Assembly: GCA_031257695.1 (NCBI GenBank)
Contig: JAIROB010000208.1
Coordinates: 1 to 6,755, forward strand
DNA length: 6,755 bases
DNA from: Treponema sp.
GTDB lineage: Bacteria; Spirochaetota; Spirochaetia; Treponematales; Breznakiellaceae
Direction: 5' to 3'
Numbering within the stretch: position 1 is the stretch's first letter; each line of letters starts with the position of its first letter. The notes beneath the pieces are model-generated. The model searched no databases. It had not been told where the DNA came from and saw only the letters and a list, made by a program, of their open reading frames with translations. Of the stretch, positions 1 through 6,149 are shown piece by piece. Made by a program: the position numbers and the translations under genes.

Positions 1-132
1 CACTGTCAACAAGTTAAGAAAACGGGAAACAGGAAAGTCCGCTGATTACGCTGATTTTCACAGATTAAAGAGGCTAAAATCAGCGTTAATCTGCGTAATC
101 AGCGGACAAGAACTCTTAACTTGTTGACAGTG
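1..132. repeat. Nested inverted repeat, possible MITE-like or dispersed intergenic element
   Basis: The first 19 bases (CACTGTCAACAAGTTAAGA) are perfectly complementary to 114-132. Inside them a second perfect 15-bp pair, GTCCGCTGATTACGC (37-51), matches 93-107. The centre is built from alternating ATCAGCG / ATCTGCG-like words: CTGATTTT (51-58) can pair with AAAATCAG (76-83), and CAGATTAA (61-68) with TTAATCTG (86-93), so alternative folds compete. There is no transposase in the window and no clear target-site duplication. Because the left arm starts at base 1, the true left boundary may lie outside. From memory, intergenic repeats made of such words occur in many unrelated bacteria; assignment to a MITE is inference. 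Confidence 0.75.
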
Positions 133-158
133 GTAAATCACCTGAAGAAATATTTAAA

Positions 159-199
159 CAATGAAGAACCCAGGAGCAAGCTCCTGGGTATCTTCGTTG
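159..199. repeat. Strong 19-bp hairpin in the region upstream of cysS
   Basis: ACCCAGGAGC (168-177) pairs perfectly with GCTCCTGGGT (180-189). After a single bulged A190 the stem continues with CAATGAAGA (159-167) against TCTTCGTTG (191-199), including one T-G wobble. There is no T run after it on the plus strand. On the minus strand the stem is followed by T-rich sequence (150-158). It could be the 3' hairpin of a gene to the left of the window, a minus-strand terminator, or a repeat element; the sequence does not decide. Confidence 0.6.
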
Positions 200-217
200 G
201 ATAGGAAATTTATTGTA

Positions 218-290
218 CTGTCCGGGTAAGCGCCTGCCGCCCGCATTTGAGCGCAGCGAACGCTCGGGCGGCAGGCGCTTACCCGGACAG
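218..290. repeat. Perfect 26-bp inverted repeat (long hairpin)
   Basis: Bases 218-243 are an exact reverse complement of 265-290 (arms begin CTGTCCGGGTAAGCGCCTGC). Within the 21-nt centre AGCG (250-253) can also pair with CGCT (261-264), leaving a 7-nt loop. A perfect GC-rich stem of this length is far beyond a normal terminator, and no T tract follows it (the next bases are a C run). It is probably a dispersed palindromic element. It ends about 125 bases before the cysS start, so it lies outside the proposed cysS transcript. Confidence 0.75.
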
Positions 291-316
291 GCCCCCCCAA
301 CATCGTATCAGCGCTG

Positions 317-350
317 CCCCGCTAACCTCATTCGGGCCCATAGGGGGGCG
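317..350 (+). repeat. Dispersed promoter-proximal repeat, copy A
   Basis: This copy carries the 20-nt core CATTCGGGCCCATAGGGGGG at 329-348, preceded by CCCCGCTAACCT. It matches the copy at 6089-6120 with a single difference (A324 versus G) over 32 nt, and shares the core exactly with the reverse copy at 5946-5965. Only 10 nt separate the CCCATA word from a possible -35 element at 353. The repeat lies in non-coding DNA. Its role is unknown. Confidence 0.8.
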
Positions 351-352
351 CC

Positions 353-381
353 TTGATTTTTTCACCCCCTTCCCCCATACT
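353..381 (+). promoter_or_regulatory. Possible sigma-70-type promoter for the cysS operon
   Basis: TTGATT (353-358) and CATACT (376-381) are separated by 17 nt and each matches the consensus at four of six positions. Transcription would start near 388, about 29 nt before the cysS start codon, leaving room for the GGAGG ribosome binding site at 408-412. The match is only moderate; the support is the spacing and the parallel with two stronger promoters downstream of the same repeat. Confidence 0.4.
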
Positions 382-416
382 GTCTACGATGCGGATCCAC
401 CATATACGGAGGTTTC

Positions 417-1850
417 ATGCCCCTCGCCCTCTATAACACCCTGGGACGAAAATTGCAGGTCTTTGAGCCTATTTCACCGAACAAGGCCGGCTTTTACGGC
501 TGCGGGCCGACGGTGTATAACTATGCCCATATCGGCAACCTCCGCGCTTACCTTATCCACGATATTCTGACACGGACCCTGCGGATGCGGGGGTATGAGG
601 TTACCCATGTGATGAACATCACCGATGTGGGCCACCTTTCCGGGGATAACGACGATGGGGATGACAAAATGGTGAAATCCGCGGAGGAACGGGGCAAAAC
701 GGTTCTGGAGGTCGCGGATTTTTACACCAGGGCCTTTTTCAACGACACCGGCCGGATGAATATCCTGCAGCCCACCATAGTGTGCAAGGCCACGGATCAT
801 ATCCAGGATATGATCGCCCTGATTCAACGGATCGAGGCTAAGGGGTACACCTATAGGGCGGGGGGGAATCTCTACTTCGACATCACCCGATTCCCCTCCT
901 ACGGAGAGCTCAAGCAGGCAAACCCCGAAAATCCCAATGCCCAGACCGGCGTCCAGCGGGTCGAGCCGGATGAAAACAAGCGGAATGTCCAGGACTTTGT
1001 CCTGTGGTTTACCAAGAGCAAGTTCGAAAACCGGGCTCTGGCGTGGGACAGTCCCTGGGGCCGGGGCTACCCCGGCTGGCATATCGAATGTTCCGCCATG
1101 AGCATGAAGTACCTGGGGGAACGGTTCGACATCCACGCCGGCGGGGTTGATCATATTTCCATTCACCATACCAACGAGATTGCCCAGAGCGAAGCGGCCA
1201 CGGGGAACCATCCCTGGGTGAATTACTGGATTCACAACGAGTTCATCAATACGGAGGGGGAAAAAATGTCCAAAGCCGCCGGGACGTTTCTGACCCTCCA
1301 GAACCTGATAGACCGGGGCTACGATGCCCTGGATTACCGGTACCTCCTGATGGGCGCCCATTACCGCAGCCAGATGCAGTTTTCCTACGAAGCGTTAAGC
1401 GGGGCGCGGAACGCCCGAAGATACCTGCGGGACCGGGTGCGAAGCCTGGCGGAAAGGGCCGGCGGGAAACCCGGATCCGCCCTCCGGGGAAAGGCGGAAA
1501 CCTACCTGGAGGCTTTTAACAAGGCGCTGGACGAGGACCTCAACACACCCCGGGCTTTGGCGGAGATCTGGGGGCTGCTGAGGGACCGGTCCGTGGAGGA
1601 AGCGGATGCCCTGGCCGCGGTCTTTGCAATGGACCGCGTCCTGGGCCTGAGCCTCGCGGAGGAGGCGGAGACGCCGCGGGACAGGGGAAGCCCGGAGGAA
1701 ATTGCGGAAATTGAGGCGCTTATAGCGGAACGGGCGCGGGCGAAAGATGCAAAGGATTTTGCCGCCGCGGATCGCATTCGGAATACCCTGAAAGAACGGG
1801 GTATTCTGCTGGAAGACGGTCCCAAAGGTGTCCTATGGCGCAGGGTATAA
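417..1850 (+). CDS. cysS: Cysteine--tRNA ligase (CysRS)
   Basis: A 477-residue class I aminoacyl-tRNA synthetase that activates cysteine with ATP and loads it on tRNA-Cys in the cytoplasm. The N-terminal FYGCGPTVYNYAHIGN stretch contains the HIGH-type motif HIGN (38-41) and the first zinc ligand C29. The other expected zinc ligands are C225 (WHIEC), H250 and E254 (HHTNE), with the same spacing as in E. coli CysRS. The second signature reads KMSKA (283-287) instead of the usual KMSKS. The central GGVDHISIHHTNEIAQSEAATG region and the C-terminal DALR-type helical part (about 355-420) are present, and the length is typical. The ATG at 417 has GGAGG at 408-412, 4 nt upstream. It is the first gene of the block; the sigma gene follows after 36 nt without an obvious terminator. 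Confidence 0.97.
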   Translation: MPLALYNTLGRKLQVFEPISPNKAGFYGCGPTVYNYAHIGNLRAYLIHDILTRTLRMRGYEVTHVMNITDVGHLSGDNDDGDDKMVKSAEERGKTVLEVADFYTRAFFNDTGRMNILQPTIVCKATDHIQDMIALIQRIEAKGYTYRAGGNLYFDITRFPSYGELKQANPENPNAQTGVQRVEPDENKRNVQDFVLWFTKSKFENRALAWDSPWGRGYPGWHIECSAMSMKYLGERFDIHAGGVDHISIHHTNEIAQSEAATGNHPWVNYWIHNEFINTEGEKMSKAAGTFLTLQNLIDRGYDALDYRYLLMGAHYRSQMQFSYEALSGARNARRYLRDRVRSLAERAGGKPGSALRGKAETYLEAFNKALDEDLNTPRALAEIWGLLRDRSVEEADALAAVFAMDRVLGLSLAEEAETPRDRGSPEEIAEIEALIAERARAKDAKDFAAADRIRNTLKERGILLEDGPKGVLWRRV

Positions 1851-1886
1851 TTTCCTGTATAAAATTGTAACAACCAAGGGGATACA

Positions 1887-2438
1887 TTGTTTTCAGAATT
1901 GGACGGGGAGGAATCTGCGGGACCGGAGGTCCTTGCGGGGTTCCGCGAACTTTACGACGCTGTGTTTCCCATACTGTTCAGGGTGGTGCGCCGTATAACC
2001 AACAGCGACGAAGCTGCGGAGGATCTTTGCCAGGACGCTTTTTTTCGTTTGTACGAAAAGAAAATGGCCTTCCCCACGCCGGAGGAGGCCAAGTACTGGC
2101 TGATCAGGGTGGCGACAAACGCATCCCTGAACTACGCCAAACGAAAGGACCGGGAACGACGGGCCTATCAAAGGGCGTTTCGGGATGAGACGCGGCAGGT
2201 GGAAACCGGCGAAAGCGCGTTGCTAAAAAAAGAGTCCAAAGAGGAAATTCAGGAGGCTCTGCAAAAGTTGCCTAAAAATCTACGAATGGTCCTGATTTTA
2301 AAAGAATATGGCGATCTCAATTATAAAAAAATCGGTCAAATCCTCGGCATTAGCGAAGGCAATGTCAAGGTCCGGGTTTTCAGAGCCCGGGAGCGTTTAG
2401 CCGGTCTCTTACGGAAGGATGGTTCAAATGTGCCCTGA
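1887..2438 (+). CDS. ECF-family (sigma-24/RpoE-like) RNA polymerase sigma factor
   Basis: A 183-residue protein with the two-domain plan of ECF sigma factors, which direct RNA polymerase to a small set of promoters, usually in response to envelope stress. Region sigma-2 spans about 21-88, with the AEDLCQDAFFRLYEK core and the WLIRVATNASLNYAKRK stretch. Region sigma-4 spans about 119-173, with a helix-turn-helix near 144-171 (LNYKKIGQILGISEGNVKVR). The start is TTG at 1887, with AAGGGGA at 1876-1882, 4 nt upstream; no ATG is better placed. The reading frame ends inside the next gene, an anti-sigma factor, as expected for a regulator pair. From memory T. pallidum also has a sigma-24 gene next to cysS. 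The regulon cannot be read from this window. Confidence 0.93.
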   Translation: MFSELDGEESAGPEVLAGFRELYDAVFPILFRVVRRITNSDEAAEDLCQDAFFRLYEKKMAFPTPEEAKYWLIRVATNASLNYAKRKDRERRAYQRAFRDETRQVETGESALLKKESKEEIQEALQKLPKNLRMVLILKEYGDLNYKKIGQILGISEGNVKVRVFRARERLAGLLRKDGSNVP

Positions 2439-2979
2439 CCCCCAAATGATCTCCCTCTACCATGACGGGGAGCTTCCCTCTCCCTGGAAAGAAAAACTGG
2501 AATCCCACATGGCGGATTGTTCCGGCTGCAGGGAGCGCCTGGAGTGGCTCCGGCGCTTGTCCCGTGTTTTGAGCGACGGCGCGGATTGCTCCGCGGATTC
2601 GGTCCGGCGCCGGGTTTGGCAGCGGCTGCGCAGCCCCGCCGCTGTTCCGGCGCGGATCTGGCCCCGGCCGATCTGGAGCCGCTCTGTCCGGGTGCCCCTG
2701 CCCCTACTGTTTGCCGCGGCAGCGCTGATCCTGGCCCTGGGCGTTTTCTTTGTCAGAAGCCCCCGGACCGCGCCGCCCGCAAATTCGGCCCTCTCCGCGC
2801 TGGACATGCAGACCGTTGTGCCCGCTACGGATCTGAACAGCATCTGGCAGTACCTGGGAAACGACGATTCCGGGGATATCGTGATCATCCGTCTTCCCGA
2901 AAGCAGGAGCTTTAACAGCTACGGCGAGCCTGCCATTATCAGGGCGGCGGATTACGGCGGGAAAAAGGGAGAGCGATGA
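2428..2979 (+). CDS. Zinc-finger (ZAS/zf-HC2 type) membrane anti-sigma factor
   Basis: A 183-residue protein that probably binds and inactivates the preceding sigma factor at the inner membrane. The N-terminal part has the LYHDGEL word and the anti-sigma zinc motif H27-x3-C31-x2-C34. C2 lies about where a fourth ligand is placed in RsrA-like proteins. One hydrophobic segment (about 87-109, rich in Leu/Ala) is followed by an extracytoplasmic domain of about 74 residues. I chose the ATG at 2428 because GGAAGG (2413-2418) lies 9 nt upstream; the ATG at 2419 directly abuts that site and would add only three residues. The start lies 11 nt inside the sigma gene, suggesting coupled translation. The C-terminal domain is not one I recognise, so the signal it senses is unknown. 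Confidence 0.85.
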   Translation: MCPDPQMISLYHDGELPSPWKEKLESHMADCSGCRERLEWLRRLSRVLSDGADCSADSVRRRVWQRLRSPAAVPARIWPRPIWSRSVRVPLPLLFAAAALILALGVFFVRSPRTAPPANSALSALDMQTVVPATDLNSIWQYLGNDDSGDIVIIRLPESRSFNSYGEPAIIRAADYGGKKGER

Positions 2980-3518
2980 ACCGTCACCCCTGTCTGCAAA
3001 AACTCACCCTGATCGGCGGTTTGTTGTTCCTGGCTTCATCGGGAGGTTTAGCGGCCCAGGAACCGCCCGGCGACATGATATTCGGCCTGCGGGACAGGGC
3101 GGTGGTGCTGGACATCGTCGCCCGGATTGTGGAACAGGACCAGGAGGAAATCTGGAATTCCAACAATTCCAAGGTGACCATCATGGGGCGCCCGGTGAAC
3201 ATGAAGCTCATCGGGGAAAATGTGGTGGTCAATGTGCAATTCACCCCCTATCAGCAGGAAAACGGCAAGAGCCTCCTGCTCGCCCAGGGCCAGATATGGA
3301 TAAATGTGCCCAACGAAGGGGTCCGTTACCAGACAACGCTCCAATCCATCCCCATGGAATTCGGCGAACAGATCTACTTCTTCCCCCTGGGGAAGGTTCA
3401 TTCCGAAAGCGAAGCCAGCATAGAAATTCGGCTGGAACTGCATCCCTACCAGGAAAACACCGAACCCGCGGCGGAGCTTCCCCCACCCCCTCCCGACGAG
3501 GGCGCCGCTGAGGAATGA
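2976..3518 (+). CDS. Secreted protein of unknown function in the sigma/anti-sigma operon
   Basis: I do not recognise the family of this 180-residue protein. Residues 1-27 look like a type I signal peptide: a basic start, the hydrophobic run LIGGLLFLASSGGLAA, and likely cleavage after GLAA before Q28. No cysteine follows the hydrophobic run, so it is not a lipoprotein. The mature part appears beta-rich (for example NVVVNVQFTPY, SLLLAQGQIWINV, ASIEIRLELHPY) and ends in an acidic, proline-rich tail (PPPPPDEGAAEE), which may be disordered. The start codon overlaps the anti-sigma stop (ATGA at 2976-2979), with GGGAGAG just upstream; the gene end overlaps the next start in the same way. Such tight coupling suggests it works with its neighbours in the periplasm or envelope. 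A function cannot be assigned. Confidence 0.85.
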   Translation: MNRHPCLQKLTLIGGLLFLASSGGLAAQEPPGDMIFGLRDRAVVLDIVARIVEQDQEEIWNSNNSKVTIMGRPVNMKLIGENVVVNVQFTPYQQENGKSLLLAQGQIWINVPNEGVRYQTTLQSIPMEFGEQIYFFPLGKVHSESEASIEIRLELHPYQENTEPAAELPPPPPDEGAAEE

Positions 3519-5173
3519 GACGGCCCTTTTCCCCCGCGCTTCCCCTCTTATTCCCGGCCTTGCTGCTCCTGACCTGCGAGGACAGGTATCCCCGGATAAA
3601 CTCCATCGATCCCCGGATAGGGATGATGGGGGAGATCATTACGATCCTCGGGGAAAACTTTGGGGATACCAGGGACGAATCCTACGTCACCATAGCGGGG
3701 ATTACCCCCACCGCCTCCTCCTACACCGACTGGAGCGATTCCCGGATCAGGGTGCGGGCGCCGGAATTTGGAGATTCCGGGCTGGTTTACGTGTACCGGA
3801 ACAACAAAAAAAGCAACGCCGCCCTGTTTTCCAACCGGCAGACCATGCCCCAGACTGTTCAGGAGGAGCAGGCCGGCATAGGGCCCCGGATTACCGCGGT
3901 GGAGCCCCCCTCGGGCGCCATAGGAACCGCCGTAACCATCCGGGGGAGCGGCTTCGGAGCGTCCCGGGAGGGGGGCGGTGTGTTTTTTGCCTGGGACGCG
4001 GAGACGCCCCCCGGGGCTCCCGCGGAGAGAAACGGCCCCGATGAGGTGGAAGTTTCGGAAACCGAATTCGGCTACGAGCTGTGGAACGAACGGGAGATTC
4101 GCGTGCGGGTTCCCGACGGGGCGATAGGGGGCAATCTGAGGGTTAGCGCCTTCCGGGGCGACGCCCGGCCTGTTTTTTTCGACATCACCGGCAAGCCGGG
4201 GACCAAGACCTTTAAGGACAAGCGCACCTACGCCATCTCCTACTCCGTAGACATTAAGGTGGAGAAAGCGGAGGGCCCGAACAGCCTCTACCTCTGGCTT
4301 CCCCGGCCGGTCAGTTCCTCCTCCCAGCGGAATGTCCGCCTCCTGTCCCGTACCATGGAGCCCTTTATCGAAAATTACCGGGGAACCTCCCTTTTTCAAT
4401 TGAAGGATCTGCAGAGCGGCGCCGACGCGGCGGTCAGCCTGTCCTACCTGGTGGAGGTCTACGCGGTGGAAACCGATATACGGGTCAACGCCCTGCCTGC
4501 CGGATCAAGGGCCTCCCCGGCCCTGGCGGCCTACACCGCGCCGGGCGATCTGATCCCCTCGGACGATCCCCGGGTCAGGGAACTCGCCGCTTCGGTGACG
4601 GGCAGGGAACAAAACCCCTACCTTAAGGCCCGGCGCATTTACGATTATGTATTGAACGAAGTGACAATCCAATGGGCCGTCCCCGAAGACGGCCCTTCCG
4701 GGGCGCCGGTTGGAAAAACCATACCAGAGGTCATAGCGGAGAAGCGGGCGGACCCCTACATGGCGGCGCTGCTCTTTTGCGCCATGGCCCGCGCCGCGGG
4801 AATACCGGCCATCCCCGTTTCCGGGGCGTTGATAGACCGGAACCGCGTAGCCGGCAGCCACTACTGGGCCGAATTCTGGGTGGACGGCTTTGGCTGGATC
4901 CCCGTGGATCCGGCCTTGGGCGGGGGCGCCGCGCCGCCGTCCTTTGTGCTCCGGGCGGACCGGGCAAGCTACTACTTCGGCAGCACGGACAACCAGCGGC
5001 TCAGCTTCTCCCGGGGCTTTACCGCGCTTTCCCCCATGGACCCCCGGAGCCGGGTATCGGCGCGGGAGCGGGACTATGCCTTGCAGAGCCTGTGGGAAGA
5101 AGCGGTGGGGGGCCTGGAATCCTATTCATCCTTCTGGAGCGAAGTTATTATCAACGGCGTCTACTACCAGTAA
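3515..5173 (+). CDS. Lipoprotein with two IPT/TIG domains and a transglutaminase-like domain
   Basis: A 552-residue exported protein. A short hydrophobic N-terminus ends in LLLLTC, giving C21 as the likely lipidated residue of a relaxed spirochaete lipobox. Two IPT/TIG Ig-like domains follow: about 27-105 (INSIDPRIGMMGEIITILGENFG) and about 124-222 (ITAVEPPSGAIGTAVTIRGSGFG). A beta-rich linker (about 232-320) leads to a transglutaminase-like cysteine-protease fold (about 350-470). Its apparent triad is C422 (LLFCAMARAAGIPA), H449 (GSHYWAEFW) and D465 (WIPVDP), so it looks catalytically competent. Such domains crosslink, hydrolyse or otherwise modify peptides; the substrate is unknown. The start ATG at 3515 overlaps the preceding stop. 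It is the last plus-strand gene of the block; I see no clear terminator in the 35 nt before the convergent gene. Confidence 0.88.
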   Translation: MRRPFSPALPLLFPALLLLTCEDRYPRINSIDPRIGMMGEIITILGENFGDTRDESYVTIAGITPTASSYTDWSDSRIRVRAPEFGDSGLVYVYRNNKKSNAALFSNRQTMPQTVQEEQAGIGPRITAVEPPSGAIGTAVTIRGSGFGASREGGGVFFAWDAETPPGAPAERNGPDEVEVSETEFGYELWNEREIRVRVPDGAIGGNLRVSAFRGDARPVFFDITGKPGTKTFKDKRTYAISYSVDIKVEKAEGPNSLYLWLPRPVSSSSQRNVRLLSRTMEPFIENYRGTSLFQLKDLQSGADAAVSLSYLVEVYAVETDIRVNALPAGSRASPALAAYTAPGDLIPSDDPRVRELAASVTGREQNPYLKARRIYDYVLNEVTIQWAVPEDGPSGAPVGKTIPEVIAEKRADPYMAALLFCAMARAAGIPAIPVSGALIDRNRVAGSHYWAEFWVDGFGWIPVDPALGGGAAPPSFVLRADRASYYFGSTDNQRLSFSRGFTALSPMDPRSRVSARERDYALQSLWEEAVGGLESYSSFWSEVIINGVYYQ

Positions 5174-5208
5174 CAGCTAGAAAAAACCTGCGGATCCCCC
5201 ATGGACCC

Positions 5209-5817
5209 CTACCACTCCCTGGGTTTGAAGCCCTCGGGGACGCTGATCCGTATGGTGTCCCCCGATTGTTCCAGCACAAAAAAACCGCTCTTGATGGCAA
5301 ATGCCTTAACATTGTCAGACGCTATCGCTCCGGCTACCGCCCCCAGGAGTTTTCTCTTGTCCCCGTGCTCGTCCGCATAGCGCCGCAGTTTCTCCATCCG
5401 TTTCAGGTGCTCCCGCACATCGGCTATGGCCAACTTAGTCTTTACTTCCCCCGCCAGGACTGCGTCCCCGTTTTCAAGCATCAGATCAACTTCGGCAACA
5501 TACACGCCCCGGACATCCTGGCAACGGACCCTGGGGGCCACTTTTCCAAAGACATAGCCCAGTTTGTTGAACTTTTCCAGGATATTGGGGAGGATGAGTT
5601 CTTCCACCAAATCGCCGATGCGGCTGCCCAGTTTGCTGATCTTGCGGTCCGTCTCCTTCATCTGAAGTTCCGTTTCCCGGAATTTCCTATCGGTTTCCTG
5701 GAATTTCCTATCAGTTTCCCTGAATTGCCGGTCGGTATCCTGGAACATGGCCCAGACCTTTTCAAAGGTGAGACCTTCATATCCGGAAGGGAGGGCGACG
5801 TCTTGTTGTTTCGCCAT
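5209..5817 (-). CDS. Coiled-coil protein with PD-(D/E)XK nuclease-like domain (DUF3782-type)
   Basis: A 202-residue protein. Residues about 27-61 are five near-identical heptads of the ETDRKFR type, predicting a charged coiled coil. The C-terminal half has the pattern of a PD-(D/E)XK nuclease-like fold: EVD (109-111, with D111), then E124-V-K126, followed by REHLKRMEKLRRYADEHGDKRK and LGAVAGAI. It resembles the DUF3782/COG5493 group from memory. Members are common but poorly characterised, and nuclease activity is inferred only. I chose the ATG at 5817 because AGGA lies 7 nt upstream on the minus strand; an in-frame ATG at 5841 would add eight residues but has no ribosome binding site. It is convergent with the TIG/transglutaminase gene and has its own likely promoter at 5908-5936. 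Confidence 0.85.
   Translation of the reverse strand: MAKQQDVALPSGYEGLTFEKVWAMFQDTDRQFRETDRKFQETDRKFRETELQMKETDRKISKLGSRIGDLVEELILPNILEKFNKLGYVFGKVAPRVRCQDVRGVYVAEVDLMLENGDAVLAGEVKTKLAIADVREHLKRMEKLRRYADEHGDKRKLLGAVAGAIASDNVKAFAIKSGFFVLEQSGDTIRISVPEGFKPREW
5635..5739 (-). repeat. In-gene 21-bp tandem repeat encoding five heptads
   Basis: Five consecutive 21-bp units encode DTDRQFR, ETDRKFQ, ETDRKFR, ETELQMK and ETDRKIS. The middle units are similar at DNA level too (for example the repeated GGAATTTCCTATC word on the plus strand at 5680-5692 and 5700-5712), pointing to unit duplication. Unit number may vary between strains because each unit preserves the frame. Confidence 0.75.
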
Positions 5818-5907
5818 GGTAAAATCCTGTATTGTTATCATGCCGCGCTACGGCGGCCAAACCCCGCGGGGAGAAACCCGGCGGCGGGGGGAACTGTTTC
5901 TGTTATG

Positions 5908-5936
5908 AATATACGGAATGAGCCAACAACAGTCAA
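5908..5936 (-). promoter_or_regulatory. Sigma-70-type promoter for the PD-(D/E)XK gene
   Basis: On the minus strand TTGACT (5936-5931) and TATATT (5913-5908) are separated by exactly 17 nt, each close to consensus. Transcription would start near 5901, giving an untranslated leader of about 84 nt before the ATG at 5817. The leader is GC-rich and contains the 10-bp palindrome CCCCGCGGGG. The repeat copy at 5946-5976 lies immediately upstream. Confidence 0.65.
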
Positions 5937-5945
5937 GTGGCTGCG

Positions 5946-5976
5946 CCCCCCTATGGGCCCGAATGGGTCTCCGGGG
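5946..5976 (-). repeat. Dispersed promoter-proximal repeat, copy B (reverse orientation)
   Basis: The reverse complement of 5946-5965 is identical to the 20-nt core CATTCGGGCCCATAGGGGGG of copies A and C. The flank up to 5976 is partly conserved (CCCCGGAGACC on the minus strand). The repeat points toward the minus-strand gene; 15 nt separate its CCCATA word from the -35 element at 5936. Confidence 0.8.
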
Positions 5977-5990
5977 CTGCGGGAAAGCGA

Positions 5991-6002
5991 GCCCATAGGG
6001 GG
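5991..6002 (+). repeat. Partial copy of the dispersed repeat, inverted relative to copy B
   Basis: GCCCATAGGGGG (5991-6002) repeats the 3' half of the core and is an exact reverse complement of 5947-5958 within copy B, so the two can form a 12-bp stem with a 32-nt loop. The 5' half of the repeat is missing here apart from a few bases. Confidence 0.55.
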
Positions 6003-6088
6003 CCTTGGGTCGCGGGGCCTTTGTTTCCACATACAGGCAAGTGAGAGCCGGGCATACTCCGCCGTTCCCCGTTTTAGTCTACATGCGT

Positions 6089-6123
6089 CCCCGCTGACCT
6101 CATTCGGGCCCATAGGGGGGGGG
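6089..6123 (+). repeat. Dispersed promoter-proximal repeat, copy C
   Basis: The 20-nt core lies at 6101-6120, preceded by CCCCGCTGACCT, and matches copy A with one difference over 32 nt. The terminal G run has nine Gs here against six in A and B, consistent with slippage. It points toward the riboswitch promoter, whose -35 begins 35 nt after the CCCATA word. Confidence 0.8.
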
Positions 6124-6149
6124 CGGTTTTGGAATTTTGAAAATTTCTC

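Noticed and set aside
1..132. Insertion sequence
   Set aside because: Terminal inverted repeats are present, but there is no transposase and no visible target-site duplication; at most it is a non-autonomous element.
124..156. TTGACA (124-129) in the right arm of the first repeat as an outward promoter
   Set aside because: The best -10 candidates (AATATT at 149, TATTTA at 151) are 19-21 nt away, too far and too weak to call.
247..570. Plus-strand open frame of 107 codons starting inside the 26-bp inverted repeat and running into cysS
   Set aside because: It begins in a hairpin, crosses the dispersed repeat and overlaps cysS in another frame; there is no coding signature.
474..1361. Minus-strand open frame of 295 codons opposite cysS
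   Set aside because: It lies entirely antisense to a certain gene, has no recognisable domain, and is a typical shadow of a GC-rich coding region.
1846..1851. Perfect TATAAT at the cysS stop codon as a separate promoter for the sigma gene
   Set aside because: No acceptable -35 sequence lies at the right distance (around 1823-1828), so the hexamer alone is not enough.
3548..4399. Minus-strand open frame of 283 codons opposite the TIG domains
   Set aside because: Gly/Pro/Val-rich shadow translation of an intact gene; no ribosome binding site or family signature.
5174..5208. Terminator between the convergent genes
   Set aside because: Only a weak 5-bp AAACC/GGTTT pairing with a long loop is visible, and there is no T run after a stable stem.
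5635..5739. CRISPR array
   Set aside because: The 21-bp units are contiguous, lack spacers and encode protein heptads in frame.
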